Positions 34,820 through 43,753 of a stretch of DNA of 64,000 nt are shown here, in pieces; position 1 is the first letter of the stretch; each line of letters starts with the position of its first letter. The position numbers and the translations under genes are program-made. The stretch lies in contig NZ_MINI01000038.1 of the NCBI RefSeq assembly GCF_002906855.1, positions 1,178,001 to 1,242,000 of the forward strand, in the 5' to 3' direction. A model generated the notes under the pieces. That model worked only from the letters and a program-made list of their open reading frames with translations. It made no database searches and was not told where the DNA came from. The DNA is from Pseudomonas putida (GTDB lineage: Bacteria; Pseudomonadota; Gammaproteobacteria; Pseudomonadales; Pseudomonadaceae).

Positions 34820-34828
34820 GAAACAGGT

Positions 34829-35227
34829 TTACTCAACCTGCTCGACCCAGTCGTTGAGGTTGTAGTAGTTGGTCACCCGGGCAATCTTGCCGCAGTGAAT
34901 GTAGAAGAAGGCCCCCGCCGGCAGCACGTAGGTCTGGCCTTTGGCTGCCGGCAACCCTTCGTCGTCGGCCAGATATTTGCCATGCACGGTGAATTCTGCC
35001 GCCGCCCGGCTGCCGTCGGCGTTCTGCATTACCACGATGTCGGCCAGGCGCTCGCGGTAGCAGCGGTTCATCTTGTCCATGAACGCGGCGAATCTGGCTT
35101 TGCCCATCTGCCGCTCGCCCTGGTTGATGTCGTGGATCACGTCTTCGCTGAGCAGTGCCAGGAAGGCCGGCATGTCGCCGGCATTGAAGGCGGCGTAGTA
35201 AGCATTTACCAGTTCGGTAGCGGTCAT
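34829..35227 (-). CDS. SnoaL-like/NTF2-fold protein
   Basis: A 132-residue alpha-plus-beta barrel protein beginning MTATELVNAYYAAFNAGDMPAFLALLSEDVIHDINQG, the signature of SnoaL-like and ketosteroid-isomerase-like proteins, with a C-terminal strand ARVTNYYNLNDWVEQVE. These proteins are small isomerases or binding domains. No partner is evident; it is convergent with the DJ-1 gene. The ligand is unknown. Confidence 0.8.
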   Translation of the reverse strand: MTATELVNAYYAAFNAGDMPAFLALLSEDVIHDINQGERQMGKARFAAFMDKMNRCYRERLADIVVMQNADGSRAAAEFTVHGKYLADDEGLPAAKGQTYVLPAGAFFYIHCGKIARVTNYYNLNDWVEQVE

Positions 35228-35342
35228 GGAACAGTACCTGTCGTGTAGGGAAAAGGCTGTGCGTTGGCTCGGATGATAGGGTTTCCCCTCAAGCCCGGCT
35301 TAGCCGAGCGCGTCATCCACATCGACAAAACGACCGCCAAGC

Positions 35343-35933
35343 ATGGAAATACGCCTGTTGCACGGCGCCGCTATCGCGCCTTACATCGATGACCTCGCTC
35401 GCCTGCGCCTGACCGTGTTCCGCGAGTTCCCCTACCTCTACGACGGCACCCCGGAGTACGAGGCCGAATACCTGGCCAGCTACACCCGTTCCGGGCGCAG
35501 CCTGGTGGTGCTGGCCCTGGACGATGGCCAGGTGGTGGGTGCCTCCACCGGCCTGCCGCTGGTGGATGTGGCCCCGCAGTTCCAGCAGCCGTTCCTGACT
35601 CAGGGGCGCGACCCGGCCAACGTCTACTACTTCGGTGAGTCGCTGGTACTGCCGGAGTACCGTGGCCGTGGCTTGGGCGTGCGTTTCTTCATCGAGCGCG
35701 AGTCCTATGCCCACAAACTGGCCGAATTCGACTTCTGCGCATTCTGTGCCGTCGAGCGCCCCGGTGTGCACCCGCGCCGGCCTGCGGACTACAAGCCGCT
35801 GCACGGGTTCTGGCGCAATCGCGGCTTCCTGCATGACCCCTCCCTGCGCACCCGCTACGCTTGGCGCGACCTGGACGAGCAGGAAAGCTCGGAAAAGATC
35901 ATGTCGTTCTGGACCAAGGAGCTGCCGATTTGA
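35343..35933 (+). CDS. GNAT-family N-acetyltransferase
   Basis: A 196-residue GNAT protein. The acetyl-CoA loop is VLPEYRGRGLGVRFF (about residues 107-121), in the family Q/RxxGxG/A place. Its C-terminal half (DYKPLHGFWRNRGFL) is typical of a GNAT group seen beside nitrilases. The stop codon overlaps the TTG start of the downstream nitrilase, and the nitrilase ribosome-binding site (AAGGAG, 35917-35922) lies inside this gene, so the pair are translated together and probably work in one step. Confidence 0.85.
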   Translation: MEIRLLHGAAIAPYIDDLARLRLTVFREFPYLYDGTPEYEAEYLASYTRSGRSLVVLALDDGQVVGASTGLPLVDVAPQFQQPFLTQGRDPANVYYFGESLVLPEYRGRGLGVRFFIERESYAHKLAEFDFCAFCAVERPGVHPRRPADYKPLHGFWRNRGFLHDPSLRTRYAWRDLDEQESSEKIMSFWTKELPI

Positions 35934-36802
35934 TCCGCCTCGCGGCCTGCCAGTACGCCATCGAACTGCATGAAACCTGGGATGCCTATGCCGACCATCT
36001 GCAGGCCTTGTGCGCCGAGGCAGCAGAGGCGGGCGCCCAGTTGCTGCTGTTGCCGGAATACGCCGGGCTGGTGCTTAGCGGCCAGTTGCCGGCCGAGCAG
36101 CGTGGTGACCTCAAGGCTTCGATCGCCGGCATCCAGCCGCTGATCGAGCCGTGGCTGGTGCTGTGCGAAGGGATTGCCCGGCGCTGGGGTATCTACCTGC
36201 AACCGGGCAGCCTGCCGGTGCTCGACCTTGATGGGCAGTACCGCAACCGTGCCTGGCTGTTTGGCCCCAAGGGTGTGCTTGGCTATCAGGACAAACTGAT
36301 GATGACCCGCTTCGAGCGGGAGCAGTGGGGCATTGTTGCCGGTGAGGGGCTGCAGGTGTTCGATACCGATCTTGGGCGCCTGGGCATCCTGATCTGTTAT
36401 GACAACGAGTTCCCGATGCTGGCGCGGCGCCTGGCCGAGGGTGGTGCCGACCTGATTCTGGCGCCGAGCTGTACCGACACCGAGGCGGGTTACCACCGGG
36501 TGCGCATTGGTGCACAGGCACGGGCGCTGGAAAACCAGATAGCCGTGTTGCAGAGCCCGACGGTGGGGCTGGCGCCCTGGTCGCCGGCACTGGATGAGAA
36601 CATCGGCCGGGCTGGGCTGTTCGTTCCGCCGGATCATGGGATGCCGGGGGACGGGGTGGTTGCGTTGAGTGGGGCGTTGAGCCCGCAGAGCAGCCAGTGG
36701 CTGGTGTGCCAGGTGGATCTTCAGGAAGTGCGGCGGGTGAGGCGGGAAGGGCAGGTGTTTACCCGCAGGGACTGGCCGGAGCAGTTCGAGAGACTTCTGT
36801 GA
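35930..36802 (+). CDS. Carbon-nitrogen hydrolase (nitrilase superfamily)
   Basis: A 290-residue enzyme with the Glu-Lys-Cys triad in order: Glu in LLLLPEYAGL, Lys in GYQDKLMMTRFE, and Cys in GILICYDNEFPM. It hydrolyses an amide or nitrile C-N bond. The start is taken as TTG 35930: AAGGAG lies seven bases upstream, the reading begins exactly at the family N-terminus (IRLAACQYAIEL), and the codon overlaps the GNAT stop (TTGA). An in-frame ATG at 35861 lies inside the GNAT gene and is rejected. Together with the GNAT it forms a conserved pair of unknown substrate. Confidence 0.85.
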   Translation: MIRLAACQYAIELHETWDAYADHLQALCAEAAEAGAQLLLLPEYAGLVLSGQLPAEQRGDLKASIAGIQPLIEPWLVLCEGIARRWGIYLQPGSLPVLDLDGQYRNRAWLFGPKGVLGYQDKLMMTRFEREQWGIVAGEGLQVFDTDLGRLGILICYDNEFPMLARRLAEGGADLILAPSCTDTEAGYHRVRIGAQARALENQIAVLQSPTVGLAPWSPALDENIGRAGLFVPPDHGMPGDGVVALSGALSPQSSQWLVCQVDLQEVRRVRREGQVFTRRDWPEQFERLL

Positions 36803-36845
36803 GAGCGGCGGCGCCCGTGAAGCAGGCGCCACCGTTACATCGGGA

Positions 36846-38369
36846 TTACTTCACTTCGACTGCCAGGCTCTGAGCAATCTTGCTCTGCCACAGGGCAGGG
36901 CCAGTGATGTGCACCGACTCACCGTTGCTGTCGACAGCGACGGTCACCGGCATGTCCTTGACCTCGAACTCGTAGATCGCTTCCATGCCCAGCTCGGCGA
37001 AGGCCAGGACCTTCGATTTGCGGATGGCCTGGGCCACCAGGTAGGCAGCGCCACCCACGGCCATCAGGTACACGGCCTTGTTGTCCTTGATCGCTTCGAT
37101 CGCGGTAGGGCCGCGCTCGGACTTGCCGATCATGCCCAGCAGGCCGGTCTGCTCGAGGATCTGGCGGGTGAACTTGTCCATGCGGGTGGCAGTGGTCGGG
37201 CCGGCTGGGCCTACCACTTCGTCACCGACCGGGTCGACCGGGCCGACGTAGTAGATGAAGCGACCTTTCAGGTCCACCGGCAGTTCTTCACCGCGGTTGA
37301 GCATCTCGACCATGCGCTTGTGCGCGGCGTCGCGGCCGGTGAGCATCTTGCCATTGAGCAGGATGGTCTCGCCCGGTTTCCAGCTGGCGACTTCCTCAGG
37401 GGTAATGTCGTCGAGGTTGACGCGGCGGGCGCTTGGGCCTGCTTCCCAGACGATTTCCGGGTAGGCGTCCAGCGACGGCGCTTCCAGCTCGGCAGGGCCG
37501 GAGCCGTCGAGCACGAAGTGGGCGTGGCGGGTGGCGGCGCAGTTGGGGATCATGCAGACCGGCAGCGAAGCTGCGTGGGTCGGGTAGTCCATGATCTTGA
37601 CGTCGAGCACGGTGGTCAGGCCGCCCAGGCCCTGGGCGCCGATGCCCAGCTGGTTGACCTTCTCGAACAGCTCCAGGCGGATTTCTTCCAGGCGGTTCTG
37701 CGGGCCGCGGGCTTTCAGTTCGTGGATGTCGATGGACTCCATCAACACTTCCTTGGCCATCACCGCGGCCTTCTCGGCGGTACCGCCGATGCCGATGCCG
37801 AGCATGCCAGGCGGGCACCAGCCAGCGCCCATGGTCGGGACGGTCTTGAGCACCCAGTCGACGATCGAGTCGGACGGGTTGAGCATGGCCATCTTCGACT
37901 TGTTCTCCGAGCCGCCGCCTTTGGCTGCAACGTCGACCTCGACCTTGTCGCCAGGGACGATGGAGTAGTGGATGACGGCCGGGGTGTTGTCCTTGGTATT
38001 CTTGCGGGCACCGGCCGGGTCGGCCAGGATCGAGGCGCGCAGGACGTTTTCAGGCAGGTTGTAGGCGCGACGCACACCTTCGTTGATCATGTCGTCGACG
38101 CTCAGGGTGGCGCCGTCCCAGCGCACGTCCATGCCCACGCGCACGAACACGGTGACGATACCGGTGTCCTGGCAGATCGGGCGATGGCCGGTGGCGCACA
38201 TGCGCGAGTTGATCAGGATCTGGGCGATGGAGTCGCGTGCCGCAGGCGACTCTTCGCGCAGGTAGGCCTCGTGCATCGCCTGGATGAAATCGACGGGGTG
38301 GTAGTACGAGATGAATTGCAGGGCGTCGGCGACGCTCTGAATCAGGTCGTCTTGCTTGATCACGGTCAT
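36846..38369 (-). CDS. fumA: Class I (iron-sulphur) fumarate hydratase
   Basis: A 507-residue homodimeric 4Fe-4S enzyme interconverting fumarate and malate in the citric acid cycle. It has cluster-cysteine regions INSRMCATGHRPICQDTG and MIPNCAATRHAHF, the active-site segment KGGGSENKSKMAML, and the C-terminal beta-domain with YYVGPVDPVGDEVVGPAGPTTATRMD. The start is ATG 38369 (MTVIKQDDLIQ), with GAGGAG upstream; ten extra upstream codons are rejected. Being oxygen-labile, it is normally complemented by class II FumC, not encoded here. Confidence 0.95.
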   Translation of the reverse strand: MTVIKQDDLIQSVADALQFISYYHPVDFIQAMHEAYLREESPAARDSIAQILINSRMCATGHRPICQDTGIVTVFVRVGMDVRWDGATLSVDDMINEGVRRAYNLPENVLRASILADPAGARKNTKDNTPAVIHYSIVPGDKVEVDVAAKGGGSENKSKMAMLNPSDSIVDWVLKTVPTMGAGWCPPGMLGIGIGGTAEKAAVMAKEVLMESIDIHELKARGPQNRLEEIRLELFEKVNQLGIGAQGLGGLTTVLDVKIMDYPTHAASLPVCMIPNCAATRHAHFVLDGSGPAELEAPSLDAYPEIVWEAGPSARRVNLDDITPEEVASWKPGETILLNGKMLTGRDAAHKRMVEMLNRGEELPVDLKGRFIYYVGPVDPVGDEVVGPAGPTTATRMDKFTRQILEQTGLLGMIGKSERGPTAIEAIKDNKAVYLMAVGGAAYLVAQAIRKSKVLAFAELGMEAIYEFEVKDMPVTVAVDSNGESVHITGPALWQSKIAQSLAVEVK

Positions 38370-38619
38370 GCAGCGCGCTCCTCTTAAAGACGGGAACATT
38401 CAAAAAGACGCTCGACGGTGCCGACCAGCGTGTCGAAGCGCCTTGCAAGGCGCGCCGGCAGGCTGGCCGACGCAAAAGGGCGCGGCAGTATAGCGCGCCT
38501 CACCGCGCGAAACACCTGCGCGTGGTCTGGACCATGGTCGGCAGGTGCCAGGCATCCTTTTTGCTGCCAATGCGCGCTTGGCATACAGTGACCCGGTGAT
38601 CGATGGAGACAGACATACC

Positions 38620-39540
38620 ATGCCCGAACTTTGCGTGGGCGCGCGTCGCTGGACGGTGCCGACCGGCAGCAACCTACTAGATGCCTTGAACGAGGCCGGG
38701 CTCAACGTGCCCTACAGCTGCCGCGCCGGCAGTTGCCATGCCTGCCTGGTGCATTGCCTGCAAGGGCAGCCGGTGGACGCCCTGCCCGAGGCCCTGGCGC
38801 TGGACAGGCATGCCTTGGGCTGGCGCCTGGCTTGCCAGTGCCGGGTGGTCGAGGACCTGCACGTGGCGGTGTTCGACCCGCAACAGGATGGCGTGCCGGC
38901 GCAGGTCTGCGCGGTGGACTGGTTTGGCGATGTGCTGCGCTTACGGCTGCGACCGCAACGGGCGTTGCGTTATCAGGCGGGGCAGCATGTGGTGTTGTGG
39001 TTGGGCGCTGTTGCTCGGCCTTACTCTCTGGCCAGCCTGCCGGGGGAAGATGATTTCCTCGAATTTCATATCGATTGCCAACGAGCTGGTGCCTTTTGCG
39101 ACAAGGCCCGTGGGCTGAAGGCGGGTGATGAGTTGCGCCTGGGTGAGTTCAGGGGCGGGGCGTTGCACTACGACCCGGACTGGCAGGCGCGTCCGCTCTG
39201 GTTGCTGGCAGCGGGCACGGGCCTTGCGCCGTTGTGGGGCATCTTGCGCGAAGCGCTGCGCCAGGGGCATCAAGGGGAGATTCGAGTGGTGCATGTGGCG
39301 CGGGACTGCGCTGGGCACTATCAGGCTGAGCTGTTGATGCAATTGCAGGGTGTGAAGGTCGAGCTGGTGCTGGCGGAGCAGATGGAGGAAGCGCTGGCGG
39401 GGTTGCGGCCGTCATCGCGGCAGACGGTGGCGCTGGTGTGCGGGGCGCCGGGGAGTGTCGAGCGGTTTGCCCGGCGGCTGTTCATTGCCGGGGTGCCGCG
39501 GGGGCAGGTGTTTGCTGATGTGTTTGTCGAACATGCCTGA
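38620..39540 (+). CDS. Ferredoxin-NAD(P)H reductase with N-terminal 2Fe-2S domain
   Basis: A 306-residue electron-transfer protein. A plant-type 2Fe-2S ferredoxin (about 1-85) has cysteines in SCRAGSCHACLVHC and LACQC. An FAD domain has ARPYSLAS (RxYS motif), and an NAD-binding domain has LLAAGTGLAPLWGIL. The order ferredoxin-FAD-NAD is that of oxygenase reductase components and stand-alone reductases. The ATG at 38620 gives the ferredoxin N-terminus at once (MPELCVGARRW), so 25 extra codons upstream are rejected. No oxygenase lies nearby, so its partner is unknown. Confidence 0.88.
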   Translation: MPELCVGARRWTVPTGSNLLDALNEAGLNVPYSCRAGSCHACLVHCLQGQPVDALPEALALDRHALGWRLACQCRVVEDLHVAVFDPQQDGVPAQVCAVDWFGDVLRLRLRPQRALRYQAGQHVVLWLGAVARPYSLASLPGEDDFLEFHIDCQRAGAFCDKARGLKAGDELRLGEFRGGALHYDPDWQARPLWLLAAGTGLAPLWGILREALRQGHQGEIRVVHVARDCAGHYQAELLMQLQGVKVELVLAEQMEEALAGLRPSSRQTVALVCGAPGSVERFARRLFIAGVPRGQVFADVFVEHA

Positions 39541-39547
39541 GGCAGGT

Positions 39548-39669
39548 CCGGCCTCTTCGCGGGGCAAGTCGGATCGCCGCACCGCCGCTCCTACAGGGAC
39601 TGTGCAAGCTTCAAGGCCTGCGCTGTACCTGTAGGAGCAGCGGTGCGGCGATCCGACTTGCCCCGCGAA
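39548..39669. repeat. Inverted pair of REP elements with an extended arm
   Basis: The left copy (39548-39596, CGGCCTCTTCGCGGGGCAAG then TCGGATCGCCGCACCGCC) and the right copy (39628-39669) are reverse complements over most of their length. Both carry the variant core TCGGATCGCCGCACCG instead of the usual CCCGCTCC. A further hairpin, GGGCCGCAAAGCGGCCC, at 39671-39687 sits just downstream of the pykA stop. Confidence 0.85.
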
Positions 39670-39697
39670 TGGGCCGCAAAGCGGCCCCCGGAAGGCA

Positions 39698-41152
39698 TCA
39701 GCCGACCAGCGGATCACCGACGTGCAGGATCTTCATGCCGTTGGTGCCACCGATGGTGTGGTAGCTGTCACCCTTGGTCAGGATTACCCAGTCACCTTGC
39801 TCCACCAGGCCGCGCTTGAGCAGCTCGTCGACGGCTGCCTGGCTGACCTTGTCGGCCGGCAGCGAGGCCGGGTCGAAGGCGATCGGGTAGACGCCGCGGA
39901 ACATGTTGGCGCGGGCCTGGGTGGCGCGGTGCGGCGAGAGTGCGAAGATCGGCACGTGCGAACGCAGGCGCGACATGATCAGCGGGGTGTAGCCACTTTC
40001 GGTCAGGGCGATGATCGCCTTCACGCCCGGGAAGTGGTTGGCGGTGTACATGGCCGCCAGGGCGATGCTTTCGTCGCAACGCTCGAAGGTGGTGTGCAGG
40101 CGGTGGCTGGACCTCTGGCTGGTCGGGTGCTTTTCGGCACCGGAGCAGATGCGGGCCATGGCCTGTACGGCTTCGATCGGGTAAGAGCCGGCAGCGCTCT
40201 CGGCCGACAGCATCACCGCGTCGGTGTTGTCCAGCACGGCGTTGGCCACGTCGGACACTTCGGCACGGGTCGGCATCGGGTTCTGGATCATCGACTCCAT
40301 CATCTGGGTCGCGACGATCACCGCCTTGTTGTTGCGGCGGGCGTGCTGGATGATCTTCTTCTGGATGGCGATCAGCTCGGCGTCGCCGATTTCCACGCCC
40401 AGGTCGCCACGGGCAACCATCACGGCATCAGAAGCGAGGATCAGCTTGTCGAGGGTTTCGTCATCGGCAACGGCCTCGGCGCGCTCGATCTTGGCCACCA
40501 GCCAGGCGCTGCCGCCGGCTTCGTCACGCAGCTTGCGGGCGTATTCCATGTCGCTGGCGTCACGCGGGAAGGAGACGGCCAGGTAGTCCAGGTCCATTTC
40601 CGCGGCGAGCTTGATGTCGGCCTTGTCTTTTTCGGTCAAGGCCGGCGCGGTCAGGCCGCCACCTTTGCGGTTGATGCCTTTGTGGTCCGACAGCGGGCCA
40701 CCGATGATCACCACGCAGTGCAGGGCGTCTGCGGTGGCAGTCTCGACGCGCATGACCACACGGCCGTCGTCGAGCAGCAGTTCGTCACCAACGCCGCAGT
40801 CCTTGACCAGGTCGGGATAGTCGATACCGACGATGTCCTGGTTGCCTTCGGTCAGCGGGTGGGCGGTAGAGAAGGTGAACTTGTCACCGATCTTCAATTC
40901 GATGCGCTTGTTGGCGAACTTGGCGATGCGGATCTTCGGACCCTGCAGGTCGCCCAGCAGTGCGACATGGCGGCCGTTCTTGGCGGCGATGTCACGGATC
41001 AGGCGGGCGCGCGCCTTGTGCTCGTCCGGAGTGCCGTGGGAGAAGTTCAGGCGTGCCACGTCCAGGCCGGCGAGGATCAGCTGTTCGATCACTTCCGGCG
41101 AGTTGCTGGCGGGGCCAAGGGTGGCGACGATTTTGGTACGGCGGATGCTCAT
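39698..41152 (-). CDS. pykA: Pyruvate kinase
   Basis: A 484-residue enzyme making pyruvate and ATP from phosphoenolpyruvate and ADP. Landmarks are RRTKIVATLGPAS, LNFSHG, the active-site block MVARGDLGVEIGDAELIAIQKKII, and NKAVIVATQMMESMIQNPMPTRAEVSDVANAVLD. The C-terminal domain (EKHPTSQRSSHRLHTTF onward) includes the allosteric region. The start MSIRRTK at 41152 is standard. It is monocistronic, with REP elements beyond the stop. Confidence 0.97.
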   Translation of the reverse strand: MSIRRTKIVATLGPASNSPEVIEQLILAGLDVARLNFSHGTPDEHKARARLIRDIAAKNGRHVALLGDLQGPKIRIAKFANKRIELKIGDKFTFSTAHPLTEGNQDIVGIDYPDLVKDCGVGDELLLDDGRVVMRVETATADALHCVVIIGGPLSDHKGINRKGGGLTAPALTEKDKADIKLAAEMDLDYLAVSFPRDASDMEYARKLRDEAGGSAWLVAKIERAEAVADDETLDKLILASDAVMVARGDLGVEIGDAELIAIQKKIIQHARRNNKAVIVATQMMESMIQNPMPTRAEVSDVANAVLDNTDAVMLSAESAAGSYPIEAVQAMARICSGAEKHPTSQRSSHRLHTTFERCDESIALAAMYTANHFPGVKAIIALTESGYTPLIMSRLRSHVPIFALSPHRATQARANMFRGVYPIAFDPASLPADKVSQAAVDELLKRGLVEQGDWVILTKGDSYHTIGGTNGMKILHVGDPLVG

Positions 41153-41333
41153 GCACAGACTCCTATAGTGAAGCGCAGCGAAAGGCTACTCCTCAATTGC
41201 GCTGTAGTCATTGTTCCGTTGCACTACCTGCGACCAACGCAGGGTGGCATTTGAACGGGCGGGAGTATCCTTGCAAATGGCTGTGAAGATTCGCCGGCAA
41301 TGGCCGATAAACAGGCATCAAAGGAGATACCCC

Positions 41334-41720
41334 ATGCGCGCCCTGATCATAATCGCCCTGGCGGCCAGCACCGTCGGCTGCACCCGCTGGTCCATGGACC
41401 ACCACCTGAACAACGCCTACCGCGCCTATGACCGGGGCGATTGCTCGAAAGTCATGCTGGAGTTGTCGCAGGTCGACCGCACCAGCCGTGCGCGGCCGTT
41501 CGTCCACCCGGAAGTGTCGCTGCTGCGTGGCCAGTGTCTGGAGCGTGACATGCTTTATGTCGATGCGGCGCAGACCTACGAGTACCTGATCCAGCAGTAT
41601 CCGGGCAATGAATACGCCTACCGGGCCAAGGCGCGCCTGGAGACCCTGCAGAAGCTCGGGCACTACCGTGGTGCAGAGGCGGCGGTGGCCAACCCGGTCA
41701 ATACCCCTACTTGGCGTTAA
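41334..41720 (+). CDS. Small TPR-like lipoprotein
   Basis: A 128-residue lipoprotein: signal MRALIIIALAASTVGC with lipobox TVGC ending at Cys16. The mature part reads DHHLNNAYRAYDRGDCSKVMLELSQVDR and then YVDAAQTYEYLIQQYPGNEYAYRAKARLETL, resembling one or two tetratricopeptide units. AAGGAGAT precedes the ATG at 41334; the 41 extra in-frame codons upstream are rejected. Similar small TPR lipoproteins take part in envelope protein complexes, but no specific role is known. Confidence 0.82.
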   Translation: MRALIIIALAASTVGCTRWSMDHHLNNAYRAYDRGDCSKVMLELSQVDRTSRARPFVHPEVSLLRGQCLERDMLYVDAAQTYEYLIQQYPGNEYAYRAKARLETLQKLGHYRGAEAAVANPVNTPTWR

Positions 41721-41844
41721 CACCAAGGTGTCATTAATTTCACGGGATTTGATTGGCGCGCTGCGCTAATCTGTAACTCAGCTGTTACAACAACCGCCAG
41801 TACCTTGCATTCCTGGCATCAGGTACGGGACTGCACTCGCGATC

Positions 41845-42204
41845 ATGTTCATCCAGCGCCATATTCAACGCCATCAGTTGCCTTGTGTGCTGAAGGTCTA
41901 TAACCGCTTTACCGATCAGCCGATCGGTCAGCTGGGCAATGCCTCCGAAGACGGGATCATGCTGATCAGCTCGCTGCCTGTGCTGGTCGGGCCGGACTTC
42001 GAGTTGCAATTGCGCATTCCGCTGGCCGGTGGCGGATTTCAGTTCATCAACCTGACCGCCAGTTGCCTGTGGTGCCGCGAGGACCAGACCCCGGGCCACT
42101 ACGACTCCGGTTTCATGCTGCTGCAGGCACCGCGCGAATACGATGAATTCGTCCGCTCGCTGCGCGACTATTTCAGTTTCCGCCCCGCCAACGCTTCCGC
42201 CTGA
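41845..42204 (+). CDS. PilZ-domain c-di-GMP-binding protein
   Basis: A 119-residue single-domain protein. The c-di-GMP motifs are present: RxxxR as R5-H-I-Q-R9, and NxSxxG as N32-A-S34-E-D-G37. The strand order matches stand-alone PilZ adaptors, which bind c-di-GMP and pass the signal to a partner. In this window BifA is the enzyme that removes the ligand. It lies 46 bases upstream of sbcB. The 124-base region before it contains TGTAAC/GTTACA (41772-41789), an inverted repeat of unknown use. Confidence 0.9.
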   Translation: MFIQRHIQRHQLPCVLKVYNRFTDQPIGQLGNASEDGIMLISSLPVLVGPDFELQLRIPLAGGGFQFINLTASCLWCREDQTPGHYDSGFMLLQAPREYDEFVRSLRDYFSFRPANASA

Positions 42205-42250
42205 GCCTGTCTCCGCTAAAATCGGGTCGACCTCGAAACAGGACGACCCC

Positions 42251-43687
42251 GTGACTTCCAGCATCTTCTGGCACGACTACGAAACCACTGGCATCAACCC
42301 ACGCTGCGACCGGCCGTTGCAGGTCGCTGGTGTGCGCACCGACCTTGAGCTCAACGAGATCGAAGAGCCGATCAACCTCTATTGCCGCCCTTCGGACGAT
42401 ATTCTGCCGCACCCGGCCGCCTGCCTGGTCACTGGCATCACCCCCGAGCAGCTCGCCAATCAGGGCCTGTGCGAAGCCGAGTTCATGACCCGGGTCCACG
42501 CACAGCTGGCGCGCCCTGGCACATGCGCCGCCGGCTACAACACCCTGCGCTTCGACGATGAAGTGACCCGCTACAGCTTGTACCGCAACTTCTTCGACCC
42601 TTATGCCCGCGAGTGGCAGGGCGGCAACAGCCGCTGGGACCTGATCGACGTGGTGCGCACTGCCTACGCCCTGCGTCCGGAGGGCATCGTCTGGCCGCAA
42701 CAGGACGGGCGTACCAGCCTGCGTCTGGAATTGCTCAGCCAAGCCAATGGCATCGACCACGGGCATGCCCATGAAGCGCTTTCCGACGTACGGGCCACGA
42801 TTGCCCTGGCCCGCCTGATAAGGCAGCAACAACCCAAGTTGTACGAGTGGCTGTTCCAGTTGCGCAGCAAGCACAAAGTGATGGAGCAGATCCGTCTATT
42901 GCAGCCTCTGGTACATATATCCGGGCGCTTTTCTGCTGCGCGTAATTATCTGGGGGTGGTCCTGCCATTGGCCTGGCACCCGCGTAATCGCAATGCGCTG
43001 ATTGTGTGCGACCTGCATCAGGAAACCCTACCGTTAATAAGGGAAAGTGCCGAGGTACTGCGCGAGCGTTTGTACACGCGGCATGAGGAATTAACTGAAG
43101 GACAATTACCGGTTCCGCTCAAGTTGGTGCAGATCAATCGCTGCCCGGTAGTCGCTCCGCTTTCGGTATTGCGCCCTGCCGATCAGCAGCGATTGGGCAT
43201 CGATCTGGCACTGATGCAATCACGCGCTGAACAGTTGGCTAATCAACAGGCTGAATGGCAGGACAAGCTTGAGCCTATCTACGGCAAGGAGGACTTTGCT
43301 GCGGTTGAAGACCCGGAACAGCAGTTGTATGACGGATTCATCGGTGACCGTGACCGCCGCCTGTGCGAGCAAGTTCGCACGCTGGACCCTGCGCAATTAG
43401 GGCATGGCCACTGGATGTTCGATGATGCGCGCCTGCCGGAGTTATTGTTCCGCTACCGCGCCCGTAACTTCCCCGAGACGTTGAACAATGAAGAGCGCCA
43501 GCGCTGGTATGGTTTCTGCCAGCAGCGCTTGAGCGACCCGCATTGGGGCGCACCGAACACGCTGGGTGATTTCGAGCAGGCCAGGCTGAGCGCCTGGGCC
43601 AACGCCGACGAGGCCGGGCGGCGAGTGCTGGACGCCTGGCAAGTGCATGCCAGCAACTTGCGAGAGCAGTTTGCAATCAGCCTTTGA
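42251..43687 (+). CDS. sbcB: Exodeoxyribonuclease I
   Basis: A 478-residue 3'-5' single-strand exonuclease of the DEDDh class, acting in recombination and mismatch repair. The N-terminus has HDYETTG (Asp9/Glu11), GYNTLRFDDEVTRY, and HEALSDVRATI with the catalytic His and Asp. SH3-like and helical domains follow, ending RYRARNFPETLNNEERQRW. The start is GTG 42251 (MTSSIFWHDYETTG), with AGGA upstream; the 36 codons before it overlap the PilZ gene and are rejected. From about 42820 to 43700 codon use drifts to rare codons (TTA, ATA, AGG), unlike the first half. Confidence 0.93.
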   Translation: MTSSIFWHDYETTGINPRCDRPLQVAGVRTDLELNEIEEPINLYCRPSDDILPHPAACLVTGITPEQLANQGLCEAEFMTRVHAQLARPGTCAAGYNTLRFDDEVTRYSLYRNFFDPYAREWQGGNSRWDLIDVVRTAYALRPEGIVWPQQDGRTSLRLELLSQANGIDHGHAHEALSDVRATIALARLIRQQQPKLYEWLFQLRSKHKVMEQIRLLQPLVHISGRFSAARNYLGVVLPLAWHPRNRNALIVCDLHQETLPLIRESAEVLRERLYTRHEELTEGQLPVPLKLVQINRCPVVAPLSVLRPADQQRLGIDLALMQSRAEQLANQQAEWQDKLEPIYGKEDFAAVEDPEQQLYDGFIGDRDRRLCEQVRTLDPAQLGHGHWMFDDARLPELLFRYRARNFPETLNNEERQRWYGFCQQRLSDPHWGAPNTLGDFEQARLSAWANADEAGRRVLDAWQVHASNLREQFAISL

Positions 43688-43696
43688 ATGAGCAAA

Positions 43697-43737
43697 AACG
43701 CCGGCATCATGCCGGCGTTCTTGTTTGTATATACAAA
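43697..43737. terminator. Bidirectional terminator between sbcB and turA with adjacent palindrome
   Basis: AACGCCGGC/GCCGGCGTT (43697-43705 with 43711-43719) is flanked by A and T runs, so it serves both converging genes. Beside it lies a perfect 14-base palindrome, TTTGTATATACAAA (43724-43737), of unknown meaning. Confidence 0.85.
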
Positions 43738-43753
43738 GCGTTGCTGTGGCCAA

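Noticed and set aside
36909..38387. 492-codon plus-strand frame opposite fumarase
   Set aside because: No recognisable motifs; fumarase on the other strand is unambiguous.
41772..41789. TGTAAC/GTTACA inverted repeat before the PilZ gene as a named regulator site
   Set aside because: It is a real short palindrome, but matches no regulator consensus I can state, so it is only mentioned under the PilZ gene.
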